In this document: positions 30,561 through 45,464 of the stretch, in pieces
How the letters are laid out: each line of letters starts with the position of its first letter
Position numbering within the stretch: the first letter of the stretch is position 1
Assembly (NCBI GenBank): GCA_010093605.1
Contig: MU004197.1
Span: 558,001-622,000, forward strand
DNA: 64,000 nt
Direction: 5' to 3'
Source of the DNA: Lophium mytilinum
Lineage: Eukaryota > Ascomycota > Dothideomycetes > Mytilinidiales > Mytilinidiaceae
The notes under the pieces: model-generated
What the model saw: the letters and a program-made list of their open reading frames with translations, nothing else
The model's database searches: none
Told to the model about the DNA's origin: nothing
Translations under genes and position numbers: made by a program

Positions 30561-33500
30561 ATAATCTACTTATAGCTAGCAGTAATAATAGTAGAAGTAA
30601 AGTAAGCTACTAATCTAGGTAGATACTTAGACGCCGGGCGATAGAAATATAATAATATCTAACCTAGTTAAAGTAGGCCTGGCGTTATTAGGGCTTCTAG
30701 CAAACCTAATAGCCGGAGTATTTAAGATAGCTGCTAAGAGGCGTAAGAATACTATAGAATAACCTATAGCTAATAGAGATACCTATAATAAGACTATAGA
30801 AGATTACACGCGTAATATATTAAAGCGCAAGAAATATCTAGTTAACCCTCTACTAGAAGCTTATATTATAGAAATAAAAGATAAAATATATATTAATGTA
30901 TTATTAATAATTAGTAATTAGGCTATCTTATTACTATTTATAAATCTTCTTAACCTATTACTATTACTTAGGGCGGAGCTTTAGGCGCGCCTAGTAATTT
31001 AGTAGAAGATGCTAGTCTTATAAGCTAATTAGTATAGAGATAATTCTATAGGTTAGCCTCTATAGAGTAGTAATTAGGGAGTATATATAGCTATAGTATT
31101 TTTACTATTAATAGTACTACTATATAGACCTATAATTCTTTAATATTACTTTATAAGGTTAAAGATTTAACCTTATAGAGTTAATGCATTATTTAAGCTA
31201 GTTAAGTTACTTATAGATAGAGGCTCTAGAGTTAACTTAATACTAGTAAAAATATAGAAATAGCTTAACTTAGCTATATAGAAGAACGTATTATTAGTTA
31301 TTACTATAGTAACTAGTATATACTAGAAACTTATAGAATTTATATACTTTTCTATTATAGTATTAGAAGTATAAAGAAATAATACTGCGTTTATTATAGA
31401 TAGAGACACTATATACTCTATCTTACTTAGCTAACTATAGCTAAAGTTAGTCTTTATAGTTAAATACTATATATAAGACTAGTATACTATCTAGAATAAT
31501 AAAATATAAGTACCTATTATATTAGAGACTATAACGCTAAAGTTACCTATATAAACGCTAAGAGTTTACTTAAATCTACTTATAGTAAGTATTAATATAA
31601 ATTTTAATAAAGATACCTTAAACGCGTTATAACTAAGTCTATAAGTAGCCTAGGAAATTATAGATTTACTACTATAGGGAAAAGCTATCCGCTATTAAGT
31701 TGCCTTAGAACTAATAGCGGGGATTATATAAGGAATAGTAATTTATTAGGCGCTGTGCATAATACTAAGTATATAGCGCTAGATACTAAATACTATATAG
31801 AGTTAGGAAATAGTTAGCCCTTAGATAATAAAGTAAGATAATAAGTAAGGTAAGTAGCGGCGAATTACGTATTAAGAGTAGAAGAAGAGATAGAGTAAGT
31901 AGAGGAAGATAAGAACTTACTATCTATAGGAGAATTACTAGAGATTCGGCCGGAAGATATATAAGTAACTAGAGGAGTAAAATATAATAGCGGGTTACTA
32001 TCTATATAATATAAGGGAGTAGAAAACTAGTTTAATTACCCTTTATACTATAATTTCTATTAGTAATACCTAAAAGAACTATAGCGTATAGATAACTAGT
32101 ATATTTAAATAGTACTATCTATAGTATTTATAGAAGTAGTTAAGTAAGCCTAGAATATTAGATTATAGAATAATAAGAAGTTACTAATATTAGAATCTTA
32201 AAACCTATATATACGGGCAATAGTATTAGATAAAATATTACTACTAGGTAATAAATAGATAGTAGTAGATGCGTATATAGTACCTAAAGCTAAGCTAAAG
32301 ATAAATAAGAAGTAACTAACTTAGAGGGAGAAGCAAGAGTTTAGAAATAAACTATTAGGCTTTTTTACTAGTAGGAGGCCTAAATAGTATTAAAGAGAGT
32401 TACTAGATAGAGCGGACTTATAGAAAGTAATTAAGTAGCTAGATAACTAGAGCATAATTAGAGACCTTACTAAGACCTAGAAGAAGAAAAAAGTAGTATA
32501 CCGCCTACTATAGATATAGTACGATGCTTTTATTATAGATATTTAGAATATAGAATTAATAGACCTTATTTAATATTAGATACTAACTTATAGGCCGCTA
32601 CTAAGAGTATCTAAGGCACTACTATATATAAAAGAGGAGATTAATTATATAGATAAAATGCTGCTAGCTCTTAAAAGGGTAGAAATCTTATATAGGGTAA
32701 ATTTACTATATTACGCAAGGTCTTAGTTTCTAAGGAAATTTAATAATAAACTTAGAATAGTATACGCTTTTATTACGCTTAATAACGCAATAATTAAGGC
32801 TAACTACCCTCTAAGAAGAATTAAGCTAATACTATAAGAAATAGTATAGAAGAAACTAACGCATTTTTTCTAAGTAGATAGGTTAAATAGATATTAGGCA
32901 GTTAGACTTTATTATAAGCACGCGTATAAGATAGGCTTTTATACTAACTAAGGCTAATTCTACTATATAAGAATAGCGCAGGGCTTAATAGAAGCTATAG
33001 AAATATATATAAGACTTAAGAATTTAGTTATAGGCCTAATTCTAGACCTAGCGCTAGAGCTAGCACTTTTTAAAGCTATACTATAGGTTTTCTTTAGCTA
33101 CTTTATAGATAATAACTAGGGCGGAGCGCCTAGCTTTATAGACTTATTTAATTTCTTACATTACTATTACTTTCTAAGAATAATTTAGGCAAAGATATTA
33201 CTTAACCTAGTAAAGTTAAGATTCTTTTATAGTAAAGTTAAAGTCTTAGGGTATAATATTACTATATAGGGTATTAGGCTAGTAGAGAATAAGTTAAAGG
33301 CGTTTTAAGACTAGCTAACTTCTAATAGTCTAGAAGCGCTTATAAACTTTATTAATACTATTAGGTTTCTTAAGGCTTTTATTCCCGGGAGAGCAGACTT
33401 AGTAGTAAAGCTAAAAGACTTAATTTAGAAAGAGGTATTTAAGAAAGTTATTAAGAAATAGAATATTACTAAGAAGAGAATTATAGGGTTTAACTTTATA

Positions 33501-34887
33501 GTAGAATATTATAAAGTCTTTTAGTATATTAAGAATTAGATCTATACTAATATTAATACAGGCCTAGATATAGACTATTAGTTTTATCTAGCTTATAACG
33601 CATCTAATATAGGTACGGAAGAATTTCTCTTTTAATTAAAAAGTTAGCTATTAGAAATAATCGCCGTTATAGATAGTATAGAGGAGATATTACCTATCTT
33701 ATTCTACTTATATATATTTATACTAACTAAAAGAAAATACTCTACTATAGAAAGAGAAGCCCTAGCGGCACTAAAGTATCTCTAGAAATATATATTAATT
33801 ATCTAAGAAAGCCCTTATAAAATAATGCTATATACTAATTATAAGGCCTTAGTATTAATTCTTAGAAATAAAGATATAAATAGCAGGCTAGTATAGTAGT
33901 AAGTAAAGTTTATAGAATTTAACTTTTATATTAACTATATCCCGGAATAAAATCTTATAGTTATAGATGGCCTTTTAAGATTAAAGTTAGCGCCTAGCTA
34001 TTAGCTTAGTAATAGACTAAGAGATTTTACCTTACTAGTACTTATAGTTATTATAGCACTAGTAGATTCTATTATAGATAGTAATGCTAGCGTATAAATA
34101 CTAGATATAGTAACTAAAGATCTTTATAGGTTAAGTAAAGAGTAGTATAAGATATAGAAGAAGTAGCTAGTAGAAGAATAGTATTAAGATATTATAGTCT
34201 ATAAGATAACTAAACGGGTTTCTAAAGGCAGTGCCCTAGTAATATTATACTATAAGGTTACTAAGAGATTAGCAGCTTAAATTATCTTATTATTAAAGCT
34301 GCTATAACTTTACTATAAGAAGCGTAATAGGCTAATAATAATATACCTTTTTAAGTTCTAGGTATAAGAAGCTATTAGAGCATACTATAATCTAGTAGAG
34401 TATTTTACTAAAGATATTACTATATAAAAGATTAGGTAATAATTCTTCTAGCCTATAAGGTATAAGGACGTTTATAAGTTTTATTAGAAGTATTTATTCT
34501 ACTAGTTTCTTAGACCTCTTAAGCTATTATAATAAGTCTTACTAGTTATCTACATTTAGCCGCTAGACCTTCTAGCTATTAATTATATTAGCCTATTTTC
34601 CCTCTTAGGTTCTAATAGCGAGTAGTATATTATTATAGCTATAGACTACTTTAGTAGATAGTTATAGATAATAGTAGTACTAAATATAACCTTACTTATA
34701 ACGCTTAAGTTAAAATATAATATAATTAAATTCGCAGTACCTTAGAAATATAACCTAAGAAGGGCCCCTAGGGGCTACTTAAGGCCCTATAAATATTTAT
34801 ACGCAGTATTAGAGCTCTATAAGCTATGCTAGCGGTGTTATAGTAGAATTACGCATTACAACCCCTATTATGCAGCATTATTAATAA

Positions 34888-34913
34888 TAATAATAATAAT
34901 AATAACACTACTA
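34888..34913. repeat. (TAA)n microsatellite in LINE 5' part
   Basis: About eight AAT/TAA triplets in a row near the start of ORF1. Confidence 0.6.
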
Positions 34914-37900
34914 ATAACACTAATAATAACTCTAAAACTAAACCTACTAACTAAAGACTAAGTAGAATATCTACGCTAACATCTAAGCGCTTATTAAAGA
35001 AGCCTATAGTATATAGGACTCCCTATAGAATAAGCCTATATTCTCTAACCCTAAGATAAATAACGCCCTTAAGTACCTCTAGAACTTTACCGGGCGCGTA
35101 CTAGCTAGCCTCTTGGGTACTATAGAGGACCTATAATAAACACTATAGAGGAAGATAATAAAGATAATAGAGAAAATATAGAAGGGTGTATAGGCGCTAT
35201 CTATATAAGAAACAACCTACGCAGCAGTAATAGCAGCAGGAAGAAATAGTAAGACTATAGAAAATAGAGAGTATATAATATAGACTACCTATAAAATTAC
35301 TATATATATTAAGGATAAAAAGAAACGCACTATAATAAATAAGAACTTAAATATAACTATTACCTATAAGCTCTAAGTAGTAGAAGAGCCTAATATAATA
35401 AAGATCTATAGCATTAGAAAGCTTTAAAGCGGAGACGTAAAGGCCTATATACTAGACGCAACCGCTAAGAAAGCCCTATTAAAGAAGAAGAAATAGATAA
35501 AGGTTCTAGGTAAAATAGTATAAATCTAACTACCTAAGGTTCTCCTAGAGGTGCACGGAGTATCTAAAGAGATAGACCTAGAGGACCTAATGCTATAAAG
35601 TAGTATTATATAAGATAATAAGATACTATACCTAGGCCTAGCTATATATAAGATTACGTAGAAGCACCTAAATTAGATCTAGGCTATTAGAAATAACCCT
35701 AAATAGCGCGCCTTATTAGCTATAGTTACTATAGGTATAGAGGTAATAGTAAATAAGATTATAGATAGCGGGCTAGCATAGAATAGATATATACTAGAGG
35801 CTATAAAGTATAAGGTAGGCTTTATAGCTACCTAATGCTTCTAATGCTAGGGCTATAGGCACATTACTAGATACTATAAGAAGAAGGCGGTATATACAGT
35901 ATGCGCAGGAGCTTATAATATAAGATAATGCACAGAGGAGAGTATTAGAAAGTACACTAACTATAAAAGAAGCTACCTATTATATAGTGCAGCATGCACT
36001 ATAAGGAAAAATACTTAACTAAAAGCTAATATAAAGAGGTAGGTAGTACTAACCTACTATAGAGCTAATAATAGCCCTAATAATAATACTAATAATACGC
36101 CGGGTATAGTAATATTCTAATTTATAATAGAATTATAAGCTCTTAACGCGGCGAGTAGAAAGAGGAAGGCCACTAAGAATAGTAATACACTAGACGGTAG
36201 CACCCTAAGAAGAGTAGAACGCCCCCCTATATCTACTATATTTACCGCATATAAGAACCTAAAATAACTAAAGATAAATAGAGTACTATAGTCTACCTAT
36301 ACTATATAGACTACCTAATTAATATATACTTTCTATTTAATATAGCAGCCTAACTATAATAACCTATAGCCTTACTATAATAGCCCGCAGCCTTTCTATA
36401 AAACCCCGCAGCCTACCTATAAAATGCTATACTACTCTTAGATAATAACCTACGGCGATAACACTAGACTATCGCAATTTAATATAACTTAGGTGCTATC
36501 TACCTAGAAAGAAGAGGTAGCAAGCTATTAGCTCTATGCTAAGGCTAGCCGGGCCGTAATAAATAACTCTAAAGACTTTATAGATACCTAATATTAGGGT
36601 AATCTAATATACTTACTATTATATAGTATAATGTTAATAAGAGCTAAGAGACCTAAAGGGAGTTTCTTAAGAAGGTAGAGGCGGCCTAGCCCTAGCTATT
36701 AGTGCTAGCTATATAAGAACTATAGAAGAATACCTAGAAATACATCTTACTATATATAAAATTATACTACCTACTATATAGAGAAAGCCTAAAAGCTAGA
36801 ATATATATATATATTAATAAGTGCCTAAACCTAGACTAATAGACTATAGAGTACTACTTACTAGACCTTATTACCCTCTCCCTCTAGGCCGGGGGAGAGA
36901 ATATTTAAATTTATAATATCTATAACCTAAAGCTATATAGAATTATAGCTATACTACCTTCTATACTATATAAGAAGGTAGAGTATATACTTATAGATAA
37001 TATAAACCTATACTACCTATTCTAGGGAGGAATATAGGTAATTAGTGCAGAAGAGTAAGCTAAGGAGCTTATTTACATTATAATAGAAGCAGGCCTAACC
37101 CTAGCTATAGAGGAGGGCATAGAAATATAGGTAAGAGAAATATAGTAGACTATAATTAACCTTATATTTATATCTAAATAGCTAATAGAATATATAATAT
37201 TCTATATAGTTTAAGAGAAGTAGAACTATTACTTAGACTACCGCTCTATATATATAGAATTTAATATTATACTACTACTAGTAACTAAATAGCCCCTACG
37301 CCGGCTATAGAAGAATGTTATATAGAAGAACGTATAGAAGTACCTTATAGCCTAGCTAGTTAAGCTAGAAAACTAGAATAACCCCCTAGATAATAAAGAA
37401 GAAGAAGACCTAAATAACTTTATATATATTCTCTACTAACTTATTAAAATTACTATTAACGCTATAGTACTAATAGCACGGCCCTTATAGCATGCATTAC
37501 TATCCTAGACTAAGAAGTACTTAGAGGAGGTATATAAGACTAGGCGGGCGTATAGAATATAGCGCTTATTACACTTTATAGAGGACTAGATATTATACTA
37601 GGTCTAGTATAACTATAAGAAAAGAGCTATATAGAAAGAGAGTACTAAGGTATAGTACTATATAGTAGAGAAGGTAATAAATAACTCTAAAGGGGTATAG
37701 AAACTAGCTAAATAGGGCCGTATAGTTAGAAAGGAATTAAGGCCCCCTCCTTAATTTCCCCCCCTCTTCTAGCTAGGTAACCCTACCCTATATATAGATA
37801 ATAAGATAAAAGTATATATACTTACTAAATAGTTCTTTCTACTACTAGTAGAAGCTAACCTATTTAACCTAGAAGGGTTCTAATACCTGGAACTATATAC

Positions 37901-39939
37901 TACCTCTATAGAAGTTACTATAGAAGACGTACTCTTAGCACTAATAGAAATTACGCTAGATAAGGCTTCTAGAATTATAGGAATTATAAATAGATTCCTA
38001 AAGAAGTGCGAGATATAACTAGTACTAGTACTTGCCTGCTTTTTTATAAAGTACCTATATAGAGAATACTATCCCCGCCCGTTTAAAGAATTAATTATAG
38101 TAGTTCTACATAAACCCTAGAAAGCGTTTTATATAATAGCAAAAGCCTATAGGCTTATTACGCTACTAGAAATAATAGGTAAGCTATTTAAACGTATTAT
38201 AGCTAAGAGGCTTTCTAAGATAGTAGAGGAAAAAAGCATACTACTACCTAGCTAAATAAGGGTACGGCCGGAACGCTCTATATAGATAGCACTTAAACTT
38301 CTTATAGAATAAATCTATACTATATAGAAAGGAAATCTATAGCTTATAGTATTACTTCTTAGCCTAGATATATTAGAAGCGTTTAATTAAGTCTTATATA
38401 AATAAATAATATATAACCTATAGGTCTAGAGTATACTAGAGTAGATAATAAGGTTTACTAGGTCCTTTCTATAAGACTATATAACTAGGCTCTCTATAGA
38501 AAGCTATATAGTAGAACTAATTATAGTTACTATAGGTATTCCGCAGGGCTTCTCCCTATTACCTATTCTCTTCCTCTTCTTTACTAGTATACTACTACTA
38601 ACTCTTTAGAATAGTAATATAACAGCCTATAGGTTTATAGATAATATAAACATCCTTATATATAGTAGAACTATAGAGGTAAACTACAGGGCTATTAAGA
38701 GAGCCTATAATAGATGCATAGAATAGGTAAGAAAGTACGGCGTAGTATTTATACTAGATAAATATTACCTAATATACTTTATAAGAGCCTATAAAGGAGT
38801 TAACCTAAGAGCTATAGTTAATATATAAGGCTTTACAGAGGGCCCTATAATAGACCTAAGAGTACTAGAAGTATAGATAGACTTAAAGCTTAAATAGGGC
38901 CTATATATTAGCATTATAAAGAATAAAGCTATAACCTAGATAGGGGCACTTACGCGGCTTATAGTATCTATCTAGGGCGCTAGCTTTAGAAAAGCACGCC
39001 TAATATACTTAGTAGTAGTCCAGCCTGCTATTATATATAGATGCACTACCTAGTATACTATACTAGGCATGCCGGAGTAGCTTAGTAAGATAAAGATTAA
39101 GTAGCTTAAAATAACCTAGAACTAATACCTCTAGAGGATCTTAGGGGCCTATAAGACTATAAGCACTATAGTACTAGAATATAAAATATTATACCTACTA
39201 TTCTAGCTAAAACTAGAGGAACTTATAGTAGCTTACGCGGACTATACGCGTAAAGGGCCAGCACGCTAGTATATTAAAATAGTATGCAGTAATATATAAT
39301 AGGAAATCTATACCTACTATAGGCTACTTATAAGGCTAAAGTATAGCTCTAGCTACTATAATATACTCTATAACCTTATAGTAAAGGCTATAAGGTTATA
39401 TACTAGGTATAAAGATAAATTAGATAAAGCCTATAAGCGCTTAAGGCGATTTATAATTAAATATAAATATAAAGAAAGGTAGAAGAAGGTATAGAAGTCC
39501 TTTTATAAAATAAAATAGCGCGGGCTACTAACACTAGCCCTTAATACTAAATAGAGTAAATAATAGGAGACTATATATAAAGGGCTTATAAAGGTTAAAA
39601 GTACTATTCTTATAAACCTATAAATAAAGTATATAGGGCTTAATAGATACCTGCACTATATACGGGTGCTAGGCTACCTAATACTAGCCTACCCTTGCAG
39701 GTACAGCCTCTAATTACCGCGCTATATAGTAATAAACTATAAGAGGTATATAGAGGGTAGAGGTAAACTATTTAAGAAAGTAAAGACTTAGATGTATAAG
39801 GAAATATATAAAAGTAAAAAGGGACCTAAGGTAGTAGCTAGGTAGTTTCTATAGAAAATAGACCTGCTACCCTACCTCTTAATAGCGAGAGAGATAGAAA
39901 GAAAGTAGACCTAGCCCTCCCGCTTAATACTATAGCCCT

Positions 39940-40090
39940 ACTATTACCTATAGCCTTACTATAACTAATAGCCTTACTATAACTAATAGCCTTACTATTA
40001 CTAATAGCCTTACTATTACCTATAGCCTTACTATTATCTATAGCCTTACTATTACCTATAGTTTTACTATTACCTATAGCCTTGCTATTA
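39940..40090. repeat. 18-bp minisatellite near LINE 3' end
   Basis: Seven to eight copies of a TATAGCCTTACTATTACC-like unit. On the minus strand this gives an open frame of (GNSKAI)n, which is a by-product of the repeat and not a gene. Confidence 0.65.
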
Positions 40091-43000
40091 CCCCCAACCA
40101 TACTATAGCGGGCCTTAGCGCCCCCTCTTAACTAGTACTTAGTATAGATAGTTAGCTTTAGGTCTCTACTATATACCCTACAATATATACTTTCTATATA
40201 CTTTCTATCCCTTATAGCCCTTCTATTTCTAAATAGCCTACCTACTTTATAATAGTATATATACGCGGCTCCCTTTCTTCTACTATTAGTTAGTTATACT
40301 ATAAGGGCTTATACTTACTATAAGTAGCTATATACTTTCTAATTATAGACTATAAACTATATACTCTATACTTTTAGCCCTTTTATAGCTATTAGCTATA
40401 CTATAGAGGCTTATATATACTACTATAGCTATAAACCCTATATAGCTACTTATAGCCCTTCTACTTTTATAGCCTACCTATAAACTATATACTTTCTATA
40501 TACCTCTACTATATACTACCTATATACCGCGCAGCCTTTCTATCTCTAATAGCCTATACAGCCACTATTTATTTTACCTTATTACCTTAGATAAAGGCCC
40601 CGCAAGCGCACTACTTGCACGCGGGCCCTTACGCTAATTCTATACTAGCCTCGCATCTAGATTCCACTCGGCCCGAACCTAGAAGAATAATAATAAACCT
40701 TCCTAGATAGATATAGAAAGACGCATCTTAATAGCTTATTCTATAGTAGTTCTTATAGACCTACTATATATCCCCTATAGTAAAATATAAAGGAGAAGGG
40801 CGCCTAACGCTAGATATAATAGAGGATAAGGTTTTTACCTAAATACTGCCCGGCAGCAAATAGTTTCCCCTTATAAATTAGCCTAGATAGAATAGCTATA
40901 TAGACCCTAACAGGAGCTATACTAGCGTAATAGAATTTAATAATAATAATAATAACGCTTAAGTTTATTTTATTAATAGTAGTAATTTTTAGTTAGATAA
41001 GAGCTATATACTCTAATAATAGTAAATACTTTATTAGTAGTAAATTCCTAGCAGCCCTAGAGAAATATAAGGTAAAGCATTTTAAAGCGCCTACTAGCTA
41101 TTCTTTATCTATTAGCCTTATAGAATAATATATTTAGTTAATACTATAAGAACTTAGATCTATAATATAGAAAAATACCGGCTTAATTTAGAACTAGCTA
41201 CTATACCTATAGATAGTAGTACTAGTAATTAACTATAGGTAGATAAAGATATATAGATTCTCGCCCTATAAACTACTACTTAGTATTAAACTACTACTAC
41301 TATAGAAGCTAGCTAATCTACCTAGAAATAAGGCTATATAATAAATAGATACTCTAGAAATATAAGTCTAGAAGAATCTAGAACTAGCTATAAATCTAAA
41401 GATTATAATTAAGAAGCACTAGTTTATAAATAGGCTAGCTAAACTAGATAAAATTAGAACTTAAGCGCTAAACTAAAGGCTCTACTCCGCGTTAAAGCGC
41501 GCTAAGAAGAATAATAAGAGGTAGTAAGTTCTAGTTATAAAAGATACTATTCTACTTAAAAGGCTATAGCAGGATAATTAAAAGAGCTATAAGCTAGAAC
41601 TAAGATAGAAAGAACTCTATCTACTAGATTAACTTATATTTAGAGGCTAGTTAGAATAGCTAAAGAATATATATACTATAAAAGAGATTAAGAGATATTA
41701 CCTTAATAATATAAAGAGATTTACTATCTAGCAAGAGAAAAGAAATTTAGTAGAATAGAAAATAGTAGCGGAGGTTAATAACTAGATCTAAAGGGATATA
41801 TATTAATATATAATAGATTTATAGAAGGCTAAAAAGAAGTATATAGAAATAAGTATATAGATAGAGCTCTAAAAATAACTAATACTAACTATAAAGAAAA
41901 TAAGGATAGTTATTAAGTAGGCTTTTTAAAATAGATATACTAAAGAACTAAGAGAAAAGGCGGCTCTATAAAAGGTAGGTAAACTAAGAGAATACTAGAA
42001 GAATAGAGTAATTAATCTTATAGTCTTCTTTAGTATAAATTAAATATAACTAGCTATAGTATTCTATAGTAAATATGCATTTATAGTGCAGGTAAGTATA
42101 ATAGATAGTATTATTAGGGAACTAAAAAGTAGAGCCTATTTAAGTATTTAGTATGCATATTAGTTAGATTACTCCCTAATATAAGAAGTAAATATTATTA
42201 TTAGTAAAACTTTAGGCGCGTTAGAAGATTTATAATATATAGAGAATAAATAAATACTACCTATATAGTTAAGAATAGTAAATAAATAAAAGCTATCTAT
42301 ATAAAGTTTAGTAGTTAAAGCGTAAGACTATTTATATAAAGCTCTAATAGTAAAAGAATAAGACTTATAGTATAAATTACTAGTTAAGAGAAATAGTTAC
42401 TACCTATATAATTTAGGGTGTTAATAATATTTAATCTACGCTTTTTATTTTTAATAGATCTAGAATACTTATATATTAATACTACCCGTATAATTTCTAG
42501 TAGTAAAGAATTAACTCTAGTAAGATAATAAAGCCTAAATATATATATAATATAATTAGTATATATATACTAGAGAGCCCTTATAGTAGAAATACTACTA
42601 AACGCTAGGCATTGCGTAAAGATATAGTAGTAGTAGAATAGATTAGCCCGTATATAAATAGTATTACTTTCTTTACCTTATAGATTTATATTACTTCCTT
42701 ATTATATAATAATATAAGATTATAAATAAAGAGAATAGGGATTCTAATTAGAATACTAAATACTAGTAAAAATTAATATATAGATAGTAGTATGGGTTAC
42801 ATAGTACTAGCTAAAAGCTAGCCTTTAACTATACCTAGATTCTCTATATATAGTAAAAGAGACTAATTATACTTATAATAAAGTTAAATATTCTAAATAA
42901 TACTTCTTATATATAATACGCCGGCTAAAAGTTAACTCTAACCTAGTCCGCCTTACTACCTTACTTAGACTTTAATATATCTATAAACCTTAAATCTAGA

Positions 43001-45270
43001 CCTTTAAGCTATATTCTCTATAACTTTAACCTCTTACTACTTTAATAACTCTTTTTATAATTAATTATCTATTAATTACTACTAGTTAGGCGTGCTAGAA
43101 CGGCTATAGTATCTAGCGGGACTAATTAATCTACCCGGAATCCTTCTCTAAAAAGACCGGCGGGACAGCCCTTAGAATAGAAGTACCTTACTTAAAAGAT
43201 AGAGAGATATAGCTATAGATAGAAAGGCCTAGGCGCTAATTAACCTAGGTTAGATAGAATAGATAGTAATAGATAATAAAGTATAAGCGGCCTTTAAGAT
43301 ATATAATCTAAAGCTATAAGAATAAGTTATAGCTACTAGGGAGAAAGCTTAGGCAGCTGTAGAAAAAGTATAAGGCATGGCGAAGAAATAGAAGAATATA
43401 AGAAAGGTAGAATTAATCTAAGAATTAACTATAGCTAGAGGAGTAATAGGTAAGTTTAAGATTAATAGTTAGAAGTTAAAGGTTAAGAAAGCTCTCTAGT
43501 AGTATAGACTTAGAATTAAGCTTATAGTAGATTACTATAGGGTTAGAGTTCTAGAATCTATATACTTAAAAGCTAGTAAGAAAGCTAGAGAAAGTAAGAA
43601 CCTTAAGCTAGAAAAGGAGGAGCTTAAGAAAGAGGTAATACTACTAGCAGCTAGTAAAAAGAAGATAGTTAAGAAATCTAAGGCTATTACTTCTACTATT
43701 CTAGCTAAGAGAAAGTTTAAGAGTAAAGAATAAGTAGAAGAACTAGAAGATAATAATATAGATTAAGATATAGATAAGCTAATACTATAGAATAATAATA
43801 GACTAGAGAGTGCGGCTACTAAAAGTAGTAAAGCTCTAAAGCTAAAGAAATTAAAGCCTCTATTAAATAATGCCCTATTTAAAATCTTTAAGAATATTAG
43901 CCTAGGTAGTAAGTAATATAAGATAGTACTAGATATCTTTAAAATTAGGGGGAGAATTAATAAAGCTTAGAGGATTCTTATATTTAGAAAGAAAGAGAAG
44001 AGCGTTAGTAGTATAAATAGTAAGAGAGTAAAGCTACGCCCGGATTCTAAAGATAATAATAATAATAGAATAGAGAAGCTTAAAAAGTAGAATAAAAAGA
44101 AAAATTAGCCCTTTAAGCTTTTAGAAAAAAGGCTACTATTACTTATATAAGTCCCTAATAATAATATCCTTATATATTATAACTTCTTAACGCAACTAAT
44201 AGTATTTACTACCTAAGGGAAGCCTTAGAAGCAACTACCTAAGAAAATAGTAGATAAGTATGCTTTTAATAGTAGCAAGTTTATAAAGAAGAAAGAATTT
44301 AAGTTTTCTAAGTATAGCTAGGCGCAGTTTATTTAGTAAGGTATTATAGGTGGTAACTTTAATCTAAATAAAGGTATAAAAAGGAATAAGTCTTAAGAGA
44401 AGGTTATCTAAGATAAATAGAAATAACTCCTTTCTAAGCGTATAGAGTTTAAAGTATAGAAGCTTAAGTTTACTTAAACCTTTACTAAATAGTTAAATAA
44501 TAAGAATATAAAGTATAAGAAGGCTTCTATAGCGCGTATTTTTATTTACTAAAGGGAAATAGAGGCTATTAAGGATAAACTTAAGAATACTAAGAAGCGT
44601 GTAGATAAAGTAGAGTAGAAATAGCTTACTATCTATAGAAATCTTAGAATAGTAAGTAGAAGGGCTAATAAGTTAAAGGGCATCTTTAATAGCCTCTTTA
44701 ATTACCCCTTCTACTATATTATAGAGAAAGATTACGTATTACCTCTAAGTAAGAAATTAGAACTACTTAAGGTAGCTTTACTACTAGTAGTTACTATAGA
44801 TAGTATAGTTTCTAGAGATAGTATAATATTAGAGCTAGTATTACTACTAGTAGCAGCTATAAATAGTAGTATTATAGGCCTTAATACTCTATAGACTTTA
44901 ATAGTACTAGTAATAGTATATAGATTCTTAAGAGTTAATAAGGTTAAGAAATTAAAACTACTAGTCTTTTATAGCTCTTAAGAGTTCTATAGAAGTAATA
45001 TTAATTATTCTTAATTTCTATTACTAAAGTTAGATACTATAGATAGTACCTAAGAGAAGCTTAATAATAGCGCTTACTTTAATATAGCTATTAAGAATAT
45101 AGAATTACCTAAAATTTAAGAGTAGAAAGAGAAAGTTAACCCTTCTTAAAAGTAGAAGAAGTAAGGCCTTTAAGAAGTAACTATATAGAAGTATTAATTA
45201 TTACTATTAAGAGAAGAATAGATAGTTACTAGAAGTTATAGATGGATTTCTTTATAGTAGGTTCTTTTAA

Positions 45271-45292
45271 TTTCTTTTTAGAGGGGGATAGA
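45271..45292 (+). repeat. Second purine-tract copy inside the Gypsy fossil
   Basis: A TTTCTTTTTAGAGGGGGATA-type string here matches 45,442-45,462, which abuts the right LTR, at 20 of 21 positions. It is a duplicated polypurine-tract segment about 170 bp inside the element. Confidence 0.5.
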
Positions 45293-45464
45293 GGATAACT
45301 AAAGTTATAGCTTTTTAATTACTATAGTATTAGAATTATAGATAGTAGGCTTTAGAGTTTATAGATAGTAGTTATTATTTCTATTAGGGAGTTAATAGTA
45401 AGGGCTTATAGGCTTTCTATTTTATCTATTTAGGCATTAGGTTTCTTTATAGAGGGGGATAGGA

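Larger units (their letters stand above)
34742..40955 (+). mobile_element. Tad-like LINE inserted in the Gypsy integrase region, RIP-degraded
   Basis: The parts read on the plus strand in LINE order. An ORF1 region contains remnants of CCHC zinc knuckles (about 35.84-36.0 kb, recognisable as C-x2-C-x4-H arrangements). An endonuclease-like region lies at about 36.5-37.2 kb. Reverse transcriptase (about 37.95-38.8 kb) includes blocks resembling KAPGPDGIPN, LSLDISGAFD and GIPQGSPLSP. A C-terminal region ends near 39.75 kb. The 3' end is an A-rich (TAA)n tail at 40,939-40,955. Integrase homology of the host Gypsy stops at about 34,741 and resumes right after the tail, which fixes the length at about 6.2 kb. 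No target duplication was found at the junctions. Stops occur throughout all frames, so it is dead. Confidence 0.75.

Noticed and set aside
39838-40101. 87-codon minus-strand frame inside the RIPed block
   Set aside because: It is the translation of an 18-bp minisatellite (GNSKAI repeats), not a gene.
34699-40965. 13-bp string TAACGCTTAAGTT at both sides of the LINE as its target duplication
   Set aside because: The left copy lies about 30 bp inside recognisable integrase sequence rather than at the LINE edge, so it does not bracket the insertion; probably coincidence or microhomology.
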